A DNA stretch of 64,000 bases, taken from Oscillospiraceae bacterium. GTDB taxonomy: Bacteria > Bacillota > Clostridia > Oscillospirales > CAG-272. Positions within the stretch are counted from its first letter, which is position 1; the number at the start of each line of letters is the position of its first letter. Below the pieces are notes generated by a model, which ran no database searches, was not told where the DNA came from, and was given only the letters and a program-made list of their open reading frames with translations. The position numbers and the translations under genes are program-made. The stretch lies in contig SVTJ01000001.1 of assembly GCA_015063845.1 (NCBI GenBank), forward strand, positions 1 to 64,000. The letters run 5' to 3'. Below are positions 9,616 to 19,529 of the stretch, piece by piece.

Positions 9616-11007
9616 TTAAATCCAATAGAATATCATTCCAAGCACAAATACTGCGAGAATGATGAGCGGAAGCACGAACTTCATATAAACACGCATCCAT
9701 TTTGCAACCTTTATTCCTTTGCCTGTGTTTGCCTCTGCAACGAACTTATCCCAGCCCCAGAACTTATCCTGAGTACAGAATATAACAAAGAGCAGTGAGC
9801 CAAGAGGCAGGATTATGTTACTGACGATGAAGTCCTCAAGATCAAGAATATTCGAGCCTTCCTTGAGTGGCTGGAAGCCCGCGAGAAGGTTAAATCCAAG
9901 CAAGCAGGGAATAGAGAGCAAGAAGATACCTATGCCCGCTATAAGGCAAGTCTTTTGACGTCCCCAGCCCGTAAGATCCTGCAGACAAGCAAGAATATTT
10001 TCAAATACTGCGAATATAGTTGAAAGAGCGGCAAACGTCATAAATATGAAGAACAAGCTTCCGAATATGCGTCCGCCCCACATATTTGCGAAAATATTGG
10101 GCAGTGTTTGGAAAATAAGGGGAGGACCTGCTGTGTATTCAACGCCAAACGCGGAGCAAGCGGGAAGAATGATAAGTCCTGCGCTGAAAGCAACGAATGT
10201 ATCAAGTGCCGCAACGGTAGTAGCCTCTCCCATAAGAGAGCGGTCCTTGCCAATGTAGCTTCCGAAAATAGCCATGCTTCCCATACCGATACTAAGTGTG
10301 AAGAAAGCCTGGTTCATAGCATTTGAGAGTATCTTTACGATACCTACCTCGTTCATTTTCTGGAAGTCGGGAATAAGATAATATTTAACGCCCTCAAGAC
10401 CGCCGTCAAGGCAAAGGCTGTTGACTACAAGAACTACCATGATGCCAAGCAGGGCAAGCATCATAACCTTGCTGACTTTCTCGATACCTTTTTGGAGTCC
10501 AAGCGCGCAAACACCAAAGCCGACAATAACTACGATAGCGAGGAATATAAGCAAAGTCCAAGGCTCTGAGAGCATCTCACCAAAAACACCCGTGATCTGC
10601 TCTGAGTTCATACCCTCGAATTTACCTGTTATCATATACCAGAAATATTGAAGTATCCATCCCGACACAGAAGTGTAGAACATCATAAGGATAAGATTTC
10701 CGATAAGGCACACGATACCGTGAGCGTGCCAAGCCTTTTGCTTGGGAACAAGCTCCTGATACATCTTGGTGGGGCTCTTTTGAGCCGCACGACCCATCGC
10801 AAATTCCATTGTCATTACGGGAATACCCATAATTACAAGGAAAATAAGATAGATCAAAACGAAAATTCCTCCTCCGTTCTCACCGACAAGATACGGGAAT
10901 TTCCATACGTTTCCTACGCCAATGGCGCAACCTGCGCTCAGCAAAACAAAGCCAAGACGCGATGAAAGTTTTTCTCTTTGCATTTTTTTACTCCGTCTTT
11001 TACTCAA
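9616..11007 (-). CDS. Sodium-dependent transporter, neurotransmitter:sodium symporter family
   Basis: 463 aa; RLGFVLLSAGCAIGVGNVWKFPYLVGENGGGIFVLIYLIFL signature. Confidence 0.95.
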   Translation of the reverse strand: MSKRRSKKMQREKLSSRLGFVLLSAGCAIGVGNVWKFPYLVGENGGGIFVLIYLIFLVIMGIPVMTMEFAMGRAAQKSPTKMYQELVPKQKAWHAHGIVCLIGNLILMMFYTSVSGWILQYFWYMITGKFEGMNSEQITGVFGEMLSEPWTLLIFLAIVVIVGFGVCALGLQKGIEKVSKVMMLALLGIMVVLVVNSLCLDGGLEGVKYYLIPDFQKMNEVGIVKILSNAMNQAFFTLSIGMGSMAIFGSYIGKDRSLMGEATTVAALDTFVAFSAGLIILPACSAFGVEYTAGPPLIFQTLPNIFANMWGGRIFGSLFFIFMTFAALSTIFAVFENILACLQDLTGWGRQKTCLIAGIGIFLLSIPCLLGFNLLAGFQPLKEGSNILDLEDFIVSNIILPLGSLLFVIFCTQDKFWGWDKFVAEANTGKGIKVAKWMRVYMKFVLPLIILAVFVLGMIFYWI

Positions 11008-11016
11008 ATATGTATA

Positions 11017-11967
11017 TCAAGGCATCACTTGAATGCTCTTAACACCCTCAGATATAGCAAGCTCTTTTACAGCCGCTGAAAGTGCGTCGTCAGCCGTGTT
11101 TGGTAACAGCGCACGAACGTTGTATCGCAATAAATGATAAAGCATACCGCCAAGCTTCGTGCCGACATCGGAAACGATATCGCTCTCGGGCGTTACGCCT
11201 GAAAAAAGATCCACGGCGAGATAATCAAACGCTGTCCAAAGCGAGGCTACAAGCGCATCATTGTCCGCACTCGATAACACTCCCGCAGGCAGGGAAATAC
11301 CAACGTATCCCTTATCGGGGGAAAGCCTGTGTATCTCGGACGCAAGTGTTATAAGCTCCCCGTATTGCGCAACGGGTATCTCACCGATAGCGATAAGGAC
11401 CTCATTAACTCCTGCGCGGAGAAGCTCAGCACTGATTGCGGCGTAGTGTCCGATCGCAGCGCTTCTGATAAGATCGTTTTGGTCCTCAAGCTCGGGAGCA
11501 TCAACGACCGCTATTGAATAGACGTTGTTTGCTTGAAATATTCCCACGATAGTTTCAAGGTTGCGAAGTCCCGATACGTCCGTTGCTTGCTTACCGAGCG
11601 CCTGTGCGGCGGGAGAAGCGTATAACAAAGAACCGTCATCTGAGTAGATGTCGAAGCAGATATCGGTATATCCGTTCTTAACTGCGTTTGCCACGCGCTT
11701 ATCAAGCGTAGAGCCGTCTGCTGCCAAAGGAATGGGATATGCGGATACGTCCTTTACAGTCGCATGGGAAACTTCCGCTGCGGTGTTCTTTTTGGACGAG
11801 CCGATGTCATGTCGCGCCTCTACCTTATCTCCGAGCATGTTGCCGATTATCACAAATAAGATCGCGAGAACGGCAACGACACAAAGTGAGGTTATAACTA
11901 TTATTTTGATTTTTCTTTTTCTGTAAACGCGTCTGCGATAACGCATATGCGCAGGGGGCTTGTTCAT
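11017..11967 (-). CDS. Membrane-anchored TIM-barrel/glycosidase-like hypothetical protein
   Basis: 316 aa; N-terminal TM; alternating strand/helix pattern. Confidence 0.5.
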   Translation of the reverse strand: MNKPPAHMRYRRRVYRKRKIKIIVITSLCVVAVLAILFVIIGNMLGDKVEARHDIGSSKKNTAAEVSHATVKDVSAYPIPLAADGSTLDKRVANAVKNGYTDICFDIYSDDGSLLYASPAAQALGKQATDVSGLRNLETIVGIFQANNVYSIAVVDAPELEDQNDLIRSAAIGHYAAISAELLRAGVNEVLIAIGEIPVAQYGELITLASEIHRLSPDKGYVGISLPAGVLSSADNDALVASLWTAFDYLAVDLFSGVTPESDIVSDVGTKLGGMLYHLLRYNVRALLPNTADDALSAAVKELAISEGVKSIQVMP

Positions 11968-11995
11968 AATAAGACCTCACAAAAGAAAATCTGAA

Positions 11996-12997
11996 CTAAT
12001 TAAGATATTTTAAAGGGTCAGCCATAAAGTCGATACCCGCTTGTGTGGGGGTAAAAACAAGCTCTGCCTGCTTTTGATCGATTATGGCGTAAAAAGTATA
12101 GGTCTGATAGATCTTTTTTAGGTAATCGAAACGTCGCATTACCTCTATGGGGGAGAGCTCGATGCGCTCGATTATATAATAGCCGTGCTCATCCTCGACG
12201 ATATTTGAAACCTCTCCGAACTTTAGCGAGAAAGCTACGTTTTGATACTCGTCGGTCATATAACCGTCCATTATGTAAAGTCCGTCGGTGGTCATATCCT
12301 CGTCCTCATCAAGGTCGAGCATTACCGTGCTGAATTTTTCTCCAGCGTTCAAACGCAAACGGGCAGAGTTTATTTTGTCACTCGCGTTTTCTGTGCTGTG
12401 AGAGACAAATACGTGTCGAACGCCTATAAACTCGTCCATTATTATGTCGTAAATCTTGTCGTCGTTGTCCTCAATGAGAAGTATATCATCAACGTAGACG
12501 TACATAAGCTCGTTCTGGAGAATATCTATTTCGGTATTGAAGCGAAGGAGACGGTCTGTAAGAAAGTTTTCCTTGAGATATTTCTTGTACTCCGAAACAC
12601 CGCCAAGCTGCTCGACAGTCTCAAGCATGCGCTCCTCGACCTTGTCCAACACCGCCTGCTCTCCGAGATTTATCTGTGCCTCGTTACAAAGCAAAAGTGT
12701 TGCGTAGTTGGCTGTAATATTTGAATATACCAAGTCCTTGAGCATTGCGATGTATTTGTCTCTCTCTGCACCGCTGAATATTTCTTCTCCATAACGGGTA
12801 GTGAGAATATTGCGATATGTGTGGGTCAAAAAGCGCAACTCGTCAAGATGAACCTCAACGCCGCCTACGTGACCCACTACCGTCATATCCTCTTCACTCG
12901 GCTTTATTGCTTTATAAGAGCAGGAGCAGAGAAGTGAGGAACATATAATCAGCAATGCCAACAAAAGAGCGTTGAGCTTAAGAATTCTTTTCATCAC
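11996..12997 (-). CDS. Peptidylprolyl isomerase-like lipoprotein (PrsA/SurA type)
   Basis: Lipobox LLCSCS; VRHVFVSHSTE...GEKFSTVM...FSLKFGEVSNIVEDEHGYYIIER parvulin motifs. Confidence 0.8.
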   Translation of the reverse strand: MMKRILKLNALLLALLIICSSLLCSCSYKAIKPSEEDMTVVGHVGGVEVHLDELRFLTHTYRNILTTRYGEEIFSGAERDKYIAMLKDLVYSNITANYATLLLCNEAQINLGEQAVLDKVEERMLETVEQLGGVSEYKKYLKENFLTDRLLRFNTEIDILQNELMYVYVDDILLIEDNDDKIYDIIMDEFIGVRHVFVSHSTENASDKINSARLRLNAGEKFSTVMLDLDEDEDMTTDGLYIMDGYMTDEYQNVAFSLKFGEVSNIVEDEHGYYIIERIELSPIEVMRRFDYLKKIYQTYTFYAIIDQKQAELVFTPTQAGIDFMADPLKYLN

Positions 12998-14184
12998 TTT
13001 TTCTTACGCTTTCCCGCGTTGAGTTTTGCGTTTTTGCGACGAGTTCTGCGGTTTTTACGAACGTGACGGACAATGAATACGATAGCTACGACAATTCCTG
13101 CGGCAGCAATCACAGATACGCATATAATGATTATTGCGCGCACGTCAGTACCTACACCGATAGGTTCAAGATTCAATATGTCAAGACCGTTCGCAAATTC
13201 ATTTGCCTCAAATAAAAGTCTTCCTTTGACCTCGGAGAGCTTTTGAGCGGCGATCGCGCTTACGTAATCGTCATAAAGGTCGTTGTAGTTTTCGTTTATG
13301 TACTCGTCATCCAGAGAAAGGCGCTGGATTATATAATAGCAGTCAACGTACTCACCGCTTGCAAGCTCTCCCTTGGTTTTGATGACACGGCTGTATTCAT
13401 CAACCTCGAGAGCAAACGCGGTGGCTTCGTACGTGGCATCCATATTACCCTTTGTGAAGGCATAGCCGTCAGCAGGCATCATTACGTCCTCGTTCTGAGA
13501 ACCGTTGGGAAGAGCGTATTTTCCGCTTGTCAGCTTGTATATGGTGGTCTTTCCTTCGGAAAGCGCGTCGTATGCTGCCTGTATATCCTGAGCATTTTTC
13601 GCAAGGTCGTCATTTTTGTTGTTCGCGATCATAAAATGCCAAGTTCTTATGAAGTTTTCCTTGACGTAGTTTGTGAATTCAGCTTTGTCGGAAATGACCT
13701 CATTCTTAAGCGCAAGCGTTTCGGGGATCTTTTCATAGAGCAGATCAGTCTTAGCGATAAAACGCATATAATGATCGGTCATATAGTTTTCTTTGAGCTT
13801 TTCACGGTACGCCGAAACAGAGATGCACTCGGTATTAACGATGTTGTCTACGTAAGCTTGAATATCGTCGTCAAGCTGCTTTTCATCGTATTGCACGCCA
13901 AGCTCGCGGCAGAGCGTATTTATCGCGTGATTTGTGATAATATTCTGGTTTATAAGAGTCCAAAGCTCATCGGCAGTCATACCCTCTGTTTTGTATACGG
14001 AGGCAAGATAATAAAGCTCCTCATAGTATACGGTCTCCTCTCCGACCTTGCCTACCTCAGTACGGGCAAGCTTTGAGGGTTTTAGCTCGGCAGACTTACA
14101 TCCGCTGAACGTAAGCAGACATAGTATAAGTGCCATAAGAACACAAAAAACTTTGGAAATTTTATTGAAATTTTTAACTTTCAT
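12994..14184 (-). CDS. Peptidylprolyl isomerase-like lipoprotein with C-terminal TM
   Basis: Lipobox FSGC; paralogous to the downstream gene; C-terminal TM and basic tail. Confidence 0.75.
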   Translation of the reverse strand: MKVKNFNKISKVFCVLMALILCLLTFSGCKSAELKPSKLARTEVGKVGEETVYYEELYYLASVYKTEGMTADELWTLINQNIITNHAINTLCRELGVQYDEKQLDDDIQAYVDNIVNTECISVSAYREKLKENYMTDHYMRFIAKTDLLYEKIPETLALKNEVISDKAEFTNYVKENFIRTWHFMIANNKNDDLAKNAQDIQAAYDALSEGKTTIYKLTSGKYALPNGSQNEDVMMPADGYAFTKGNMDATYEATAFALEVDEYSRVIKTKGELASGEYVDCYYIIQRLSLDDEYINENYNDLYDDYVSAIAAQKLSEVKGRLLFEANEFANGLDILNLEPIGVGTDVRAIIIICVSVIAAAGIVVAIVFIVRHVRKNRRTRRKNAKLNAGKRKKK

Positions 14185-14395
14185 AACGACCTCTTTTTAG
14201 ACGAAAATACGCCGTAACGATATTTATAACAATACATAATAATTCTATCATATATTTGTGACATAAATATGAATAAAAGACACTTTAAAGATTGTAAAAA
14301 AATTATTAAAATTTTGACAAAAAATATTTCAAAAACTACTTCCATTTTTCTATAAAGTGTGGTATAATAATGAAAAAGTGTATCGGAGGTCGGCA

Positions 14396-15325
14396 ATGAA
14401 GTCAAAATATAGTATTTCATTAGAAAAACTAATCGACGAATTTGCTCTTGAAGCGGTCTATCTGCCTAAGTCTGCCACCGATATTATGATAACCACGACT
14501 GAGGTCGACAGACCCGGACTTGCTCTTACAGGCTTTGTGGAGCTGTTCGATCAAAGAAGGATACAGGTCATAGGAAGAGCGGAGAGTAAGTACCTCTCTG
14601 AGCTTTCATCAACGCAAAGAATGCTTCGTCTTGAAAGCTTTCTTAAGCTTGAGCCTGTTGCCGTGGTGCTTACGTCGCGCCTTACGGTGTTTGATGAAAT
14701 GCTTGAGCTCGCAAAGAAGTACGGCGTTCCGCTGTTGCTTACGGAGCAGAGAACAAGTGAGTTTATCGCAGCTCTTATAGCCAGCTTACATACAAGTCTC
14801 GCGCCGCGTATAACACGCCACGGGGTCCTCGTAGAGGTTTACGGTGAGGGTGTACTGATGCTCGGAGACAGCGGTATAGGTAAGAGTGAGACTGCTATTG
14901 AGCTTGTAAAAAGAGGACATAGACTTATAGCGGACGATGCTGTTGAGATAAAGAGAGTTTCGGCAAAAACTCTTGTCGGAAGCGCGCCTGAGCTTATAAG
15001 ATACTACGTAGAGCTTCGCGGTATCGGAATAGTTGACGTAAGAAGACTTTTTGGTATGGGAGCTGTAAAGCTTACCGAGAAGATAGACCTTGTTATCAAT
15101 CTTGAGCATTGGGATCCTGATAAGCACTATGAGCGCTTTGGTCTTGATGAGCAATATGAAAACATTTTGGGTATAAATATCCCCTCGATAACCGTGCCCG
15201 TTCGTCCCGGCAGAAATCTCGCGATAGTGCTTGAGATAGCCGCTATGAACAACCGCCAGAAGAAGCTCGGCTATAATACCGCCGAGGAATTCAACAAGCG
15301 CCTTTTGGAGCAGACGTTGAACTGA
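14396..15325 (+). CDS. hprK: HPr kinase/phosphorylase
   Basis: Walker A GDSGIGKSETAIELVKRGHRLIADDAV; HPrK C-terminus; RBS GGAGG before ATG 14396. Confidence 0.95.
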   Translation: MKSKYSISLEKLIDEFALEAVYLPKSATDIMITTTEVDRPGLALTGFVELFDQRRIQVIGRAESKYLSELSSTQRMLRLESFLKLEPVAVVLTSRLTVFDEMLELAKKYGVPLLLTEQRTSEFIAALIASLHTSLAPRITRHGVLVEVYGEGVLMLGDSGIGKSETAIELVKRGHRLIADDAVEIKRVSAKTLVGSAPELIRYYVELRGIGIVDVRRLFGMGAVKLTEKIDLVINLEHWDPDKHYERFGLDEQYENILGINIPSITVPVRPGRNLAIVLEIAAMNNRQKKLGYNTAEEFNKRLLEQTLN

Positions 15326-15417
15326 GCGGATAATCTTGAAAAAAAGCCCGCGGAGAGAAGAGCATAACCCTCCGTAAAAAAAGGCTTTTTAAATATTTAA
15401 TTTTCAGGAGGTTTTCT

Positions 15418-17031
15418 ATGAAAAGAAAAATCATCATTGCTATTTCGGTAATGCTCGTACTCGTAATGGCACTTTCCTCTTGCGGAGTTAACGGTAAGAA
15501 GATCGAGCAGATCCTCAACGCTGACTATGATACTTCCGCAGACGTTTACGGTGAGGCAACTAACATTGCTGAGCTTGACGACTATGTTGTTGATGCAACA
15601 AAGACATCTAAGTACTTCATCGTACTTGCAAAGGCAGATCTTGAGGCTGCAACTGTAACCTACAAGGTTCTTAACCTTAACACAGGCAAGGTAGTTTACA
15701 CAGCTACATCTACCGCAACAGTAGTTTACGAGATCTCTACACTCGCAGAGATTCCCGCATTCGCTGTTGTGAGCACACCCGTTCCCGCTGAAGGCGCAAC
15801 AAATACCGACGTAGATCCTACATACTATCTCTACGACGCAACAGGCGCACAGGTTGCAAGCACAATGTATCAGCCCGCAGCTCCTTACATGGTAGGCGAC
15901 GATTTCGTTGTTTACAACTTTGCAGGCTATGATGTTGACGACGAAGGCAAGTTTGAGAAGAAGGTTGATATCCCTGAGTACGCTGAGGTTAAGGGTATCA
16001 ATGCTTCCAATGACGACTACTACTACGTACTTGATGATGAGGAAGTTGTTGTTTACGACAAGGAGTTCAACGTTGTATCCACATGGCAGGCTCCTTCCTA
16101 CGTTTACGATGACGGCTTCAACACAACTGCTGTTCTTAACAACGGCGATATCTTTGTTCAGTACTTCGTACTCCTCGACGAGGATGCTACCGACTTCGAA
16201 GTTTATGACGAAGATGGCAAGTACGACATGGTACAGGTTGTTGTTAATGCAAAGACAGGTAAGGCTAAGGAAATTAAGCTTGATTATATGGTAACTGCTG
16301 TATACTCCAACGATTACCTCTATGATGAGGATGAGGACAACAACGTATACACAGATAAGTTTGACAACCTTGCAATCGTATTCCCCGTAGTTGACAAGAA
16401 CATTGATATGACTGACATGGCTATGGAAGCAGTTCTTATGGGTAACAACGGTAAGATCAAGGGTGCTCTCACATACGTTGAGAACCTCGTAAATGTTGGT
16501 AGAAAGATCGCTGACGATCTCTACTTGGTTACAACAACTACCGGTGATGTAATTATCAACGGTAACGGTAAGGTAGTTAAGACTCTTAACAACCGCTTGA
16601 AGTTTGTTGGTGACTACGCATACGGTGATGTTGCAATCTACGACCTCGAGTTCAACGTAGTTTACAACCTCCTTGAGAACAAGGCAAAGATCGACGGTGT
16701 TATCGGCGATACTATCTTTGTAAAGGTTGAGACCGACACAGGCTACCAGATCCTCGCATTCAATGGCGGTGAGAACAAGACTGTTTACACCTACAATGAG
16801 GAAGCTGAGACTAACAATGAGTTCGGTACTGTAGGAAGTGTTGCTTACTACATACTCGACACAACTTCCGGTGAGTACACATACTACAACGCAAACGGCG
16901 ACGTTATGATCAAGACCACAGCTGCTCTTGAGCTCGTTGCAAAGGGCGAAGATGCTGTTATCTTCAACTCTGTTGTTGACGGTGTAGTTAAGTACTACGT
17001 AACAACTGTTATCGAGAACGACGCTGAGTAA
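15418..17031 (+). CDS. Lipoprotein of unknown function
   Basis: Lipobox MALSSCG; 537 aa, beta-rich. Confidence 0.75.
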   Translation: MKRKIIIAISVMLVLVMALSSCGVNGKKIEQILNADYDTSADVYGEATNIAELDDYVVDATKTSKYFIVLAKADLEAATVTYKVLNLNTGKVVYTATSTATVVYEISTLAEIPAFAVVSTPVPAEGATNTDVDPTYYLYDATGAQVASTMYQPAAPYMVGDDFVVYNFAGYDVDDEGKFEKKVDIPEYAEVKGINASNDDYYYVLDDEEVVVYDKEFNVVSTWQAPSYVYDDGFNTTAVLNNGDIFVQYFVLLDEDATDFEVYDEDGKYDMVQVVVNAKTGKAKEIKLDYMVTAVYSNDYLYDEDEDNNVYTDKFDNLAIVFPVVDKNIDMTDMAMEAVLMGNNGKIKGALTYVENLVNVGRKIADDLYLVTTTTGDVIINGNGKVVKTLNNRLKFVGDYAYGDVAIYDLEFNVVYNLLENKAKIDGVIGDTIFVKVETDTGYQILAFNGGENKTVYTYNEEAETNNEFGTVGSVAYYILDTTSGEYTYYNANGDVMIKTTAALELVAKGEDAVIFNSVVDGVVKYYVTTVIENDAE

Positions 17032-17067
17032 TTAAGACCGATTTACGATAATCTAAATTGAATCAAT

Positions 17068-17098
17068 GAAGCCCACCGAGGAAACTCGGTGGGCTGTT
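17068..17098 (+). terminator. Intrinsic terminator
   Basis: AGCCCACCGAGGAAACTCGGTGGGCT followed by GTTGTTTT. Confidence 0.85.
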
Positions 17099-17155
17099 GT
17101 TTTGCTTGGTATACCCCTTATTAACACAAAGTTGCTTTATGCTACAATAGGGGAT

Positions 17156-17237
17156 TTCGCGCGTTGCGACGCGCGCCTGGAGGTTCCCTCCAGACCTCCT
17201 TCTCAGCGTAAGAAGTTCCGACGCTTGCGAGCGTCGG
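17156..17237. repeat. Cluster of short hairpins
   Basis: GCGCGT-TGCG-ACGCGC, CTGGAGG-TTC-CCTCCAG, CCGACGC-TTGC-GAGCGTCGG in direct succession. Confidence 0.85.
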
Positions 17238-17370
17238 CAGACTATGCGGCTTGAGCACGAAAACTTTTGAAAAAGTTTTATCAAAACTTTAAAGCTGGGT
17301 ACTGTGCGAACACACGGATAAATCCTAATTTATAGTTCTAAAGCGAAGCGGTATTCGGATGTTATAGATA

Positions 17371-17536
17371 GGCGTATGCCATTCAAATCCTTGTGGATTT
17401 GAGGCGTTCGAGTCAATGTAGATACCTACCGGATGACTCAAGCATACGCCCGAATATCGTGATAAACTGTTTGTGTATTTGTGGCGTATGCCATTCAAAT
17501 CCTTGTGGATTTGAGGAGTTCAAGTCAATGTAGATA
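17371..17536. repeat. Two 54-bp direct repeats (112-bp period) beside the recombinase; candidate attL region
   Basis: GGCGTATGCCATTCAAATCCTTGTGGATTTGAGG(C/A)GTTC(G/A)AGTCAATGTAGATA at 17371-17424 and 17483-17536; inverted GCATACGCC at 17442-17450. Confidence 0.8.
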
Positions 17537-17540
17537 AGCA

Positions 17541-17578
17541 AAAAAAGGTAATACCACTTTAGTGGTATTACCTTTTTT
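17541..17578. terminator. Bidirectional terminator at recombinase 3' end
   Basis: AAAAAAGGTAATACCACTTTAGTGGTATTACCTTTTTT; contains the stop codon of the recombinase. Confidence 0.85.
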
Positions 17579-19046
17579 GGTGAACCGTCGTGTTCCAAAC
17601 ACGAACGTTGAATGTCTTTGCTTTCATTGACGTGAGATTGTATGTTATTGTGATTTTGTGCTCGCCGTCGGGTTCGTCCCATATGGTGACGGAGTTGACG
17701 AGCATATCGAGAACAATTCGGCGGAAGGTTTCATCGTTAAAGTCGCCATTTGCAAATTTTGAGAGCCACCAAATGATTTGTTCTTTGTCAAGGTGGATTT
17801 TATCAGTTTCTTCTTTTGAAATGCGAAAATCAATTTCGTGTTTTTGTTTTTCGAGTTCATCAAGTCTTGAAAACAGTGCTTCAGAATCAGATCCGCGTTC
17901 AACAAGGCGGAGCAGATTGCTGATACTCTTTTTTGTTTCGGTAAGTTCGCGTTTCAGCTCGGGAAGAATACCGTCTTTGTTGTTTTCTTCTTCGGCTGCT
18001 CTGACTGCCGCATCAGCGATCATTTCAATAATTTCGGGTTCGAGCAGTTTTACTGCTTCTTCTGCTACGATACGTTCAATGGCTTCTTTTTGAACGGCTT
18101 TTTTATCACAGCCGTTATGAAGTCTACGTTTACCCGAACAAGTGTAGTAATAGTATTTTTCGCCTGTTTCACTTGTTCCGTATTCTCCGGTCATAAGTTC
18201 TCCGCAGTGACCGCAAAACAGTTTTTGTGATAACAGATAATTAACTTTTGCCTTGGCTCTTGCCGGGGCTTTTTTGTTCATTTCCATTCTTTGCTGTACG
18301 TTGTTAAACGTTACCTCATCAATTATTGCTGGTATGCCGCCTTCAATTCGAATATCTTTATATTTATATATTCCAATATAACGCTCGTTTTTGAACATGT
18401 TGCTGAAGCTATTTTTGTTGAAGGGAACACCTTTAGCAGTTCTTAGACCTCGAGCGTTGAAGTCTGCGGCAATTTCTTTTATTGTTTCACCTGTTGCGTA
18501 TCGTTTGAATGCTTCTACGACAATTTCGGCTTTTACGGGATCTATGACGAATTTTTTGTTTTTGATAACATATCCAAGAGGGATAGAGCCGCCGCAGGAG
18601 TTGCCTTTGAGTGCGGTTTCGTGCATTCCTCGGGTGACCTTTTGGGAGAGTTCTTTTGAGTAAAATTCGGCCATTCCTTCAAGAACGGATTCAAGTATAA
18701 TTCCTTCGGGGTTATCTGATATGTTTTCAGTAGCCGATATAACACGTACACCGTTTCGTTTGAGCTTATTTTTATAGGTTGCGGAGTCATAACGGTTACG
18801 CGCGAAGCGGTCAAGCTTGTAAACGACAACTGCTTCAAAGTTGCCTTTTTCGCTGTCGCGTATCATTTTTTGGAAAGCTTCACGTTTTTCAATATTTTTA
18901 GCGGCGCTCAAAGCTCGGTCGATGTAACAGTCAACGATATTCATATCGTTACGGTTGCAGTATTCGGTACAAATTCGCTTTTGTCCTTCAATTGACTGTT
19001 CGTTTTGCTTGTCGCTGCTGAATCTTAGATATAATACAACTTTCAT
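17568..19046 (-). CDS. Large serine recombinase (integrase)
   Basis: 492 aa; LRFSSDKQNEQSIEGQ catalytic Ser region, KLDRFARNRYD, recombinase domain, zinc-ribbon CGHCGELM, coiled coil. Confidence 0.96.
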   Translation of the reverse strand: MKVVLYLRFSSDKQNEQSIEGQKRICTEYCNRNDMNIVDCYIDRALSAAKNIEKREAFQKMIRDSEKGNFEAVVVYKLDRFARNRYDSATYKNKLKRNGVRVISATENISDNPEGIILESVLEGMAEFYSKELSQKVTRGMHETALKGNSCGGSIPLGYVIKNKKFVIDPVKAEIVVEAFKRYATGETIKEIAADFNARGLRTAKGVPFNKNSFSNMFKNERYIGIYKYKDIRIEGGIPAIIDEVTFNNVQQRMEMNKKAPARAKAKVNYLLSQKLFCGHCGELMTGEYGTSETGEKYYYYTCSGKRRLHNGCDKKAVQKEAIERIVAEEAVKLLEPEIIEMIADAAVRAAEEENNKDGILPELKRELTETKKSISNLLRLVERGSDSEALFSRLDELEKQKHEIDFRISKEETDKIHLDKEQIIWWLSKFANGDFNDETFRRIVLDMLVNSVTIWDEPDGEHKITITYNLTSMKAKTFNVRVWNTTVHQKR

Positions 19047-19056
19047 GTTTTGAATT

Positions 19057-19239
19057 CTAATTGTTGTTTGATTTATTTTTTATATTCAAATAAAAATCGT
19101 ATATTTTTTCTTTGGCTTTTTCTATTTCGTTGGTTTCTTTTATTAATGAGATAGATAAAGCAATTGTAGAAATTATTAGAACTATTGATATTGGTATGAT
19201 TATACCGGGATTGAAATATTGTAAGATATTAAATATCAT
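19057..19239 (-). CDS. Small single-TM protein of unknown function
   Basis: 60 aa; one hydrophobic segment then charged helix; overlaps the next gene. Confidence 0.55.
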   Translation of the reverse strand: MIFNILQYFNPGIIIPISIVLIISTIALSISLIKETNEIEKAKEKIYDFYLNIKNKSNNN

Positions 19240-19513
19240 TTTGCTTCTCCTGTATTTTTGTTATTATTATGTTTTGCAAAACAAGATTTTGTTCTTGAAT
19301 TTTTAGCATTTCTTTTCTTTGCTTGTTTATTTGTCTTAAGGTGCAGCAAAACAAAATAATATTTAATGATATTGTGAGTATAAGTAAAACTATTATAATT
19401 GCTCCCATATGATGTATATTGTTTATTTTTTCAATTAAGGAATTGAAACTTTCATATACTTCGTTGTGTAAACGAGCAATATCGTTTGCGAGATCCCAAT
19501 TTGTTGTTTCCAT
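19229..19513 (-). CDS. Small single-TM protein with coiled coil, unknown function
   Basis: 94 aa; central TM IIIVLLILTISLNIILFCCTL, flanking helical regions. Confidence 0.6.
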   Translation of the reverse strand: METTNWDLANDIARLHNEVYESFNSLIEKINNIHHMGAIIIVLLILTISLNIILFCCTLRQINKQRKEMLKIQEQNLVLQNIIITKIQEKQNDI

Positions 19514-19529
19514 TAATTTTTATCCTTTC

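Noticed and set aside
13243-14076. 277-aa plus-strand ORF opposite the PPIase lipoprotein
   Set aside because: Antisense shadow; no RBS context or domain.
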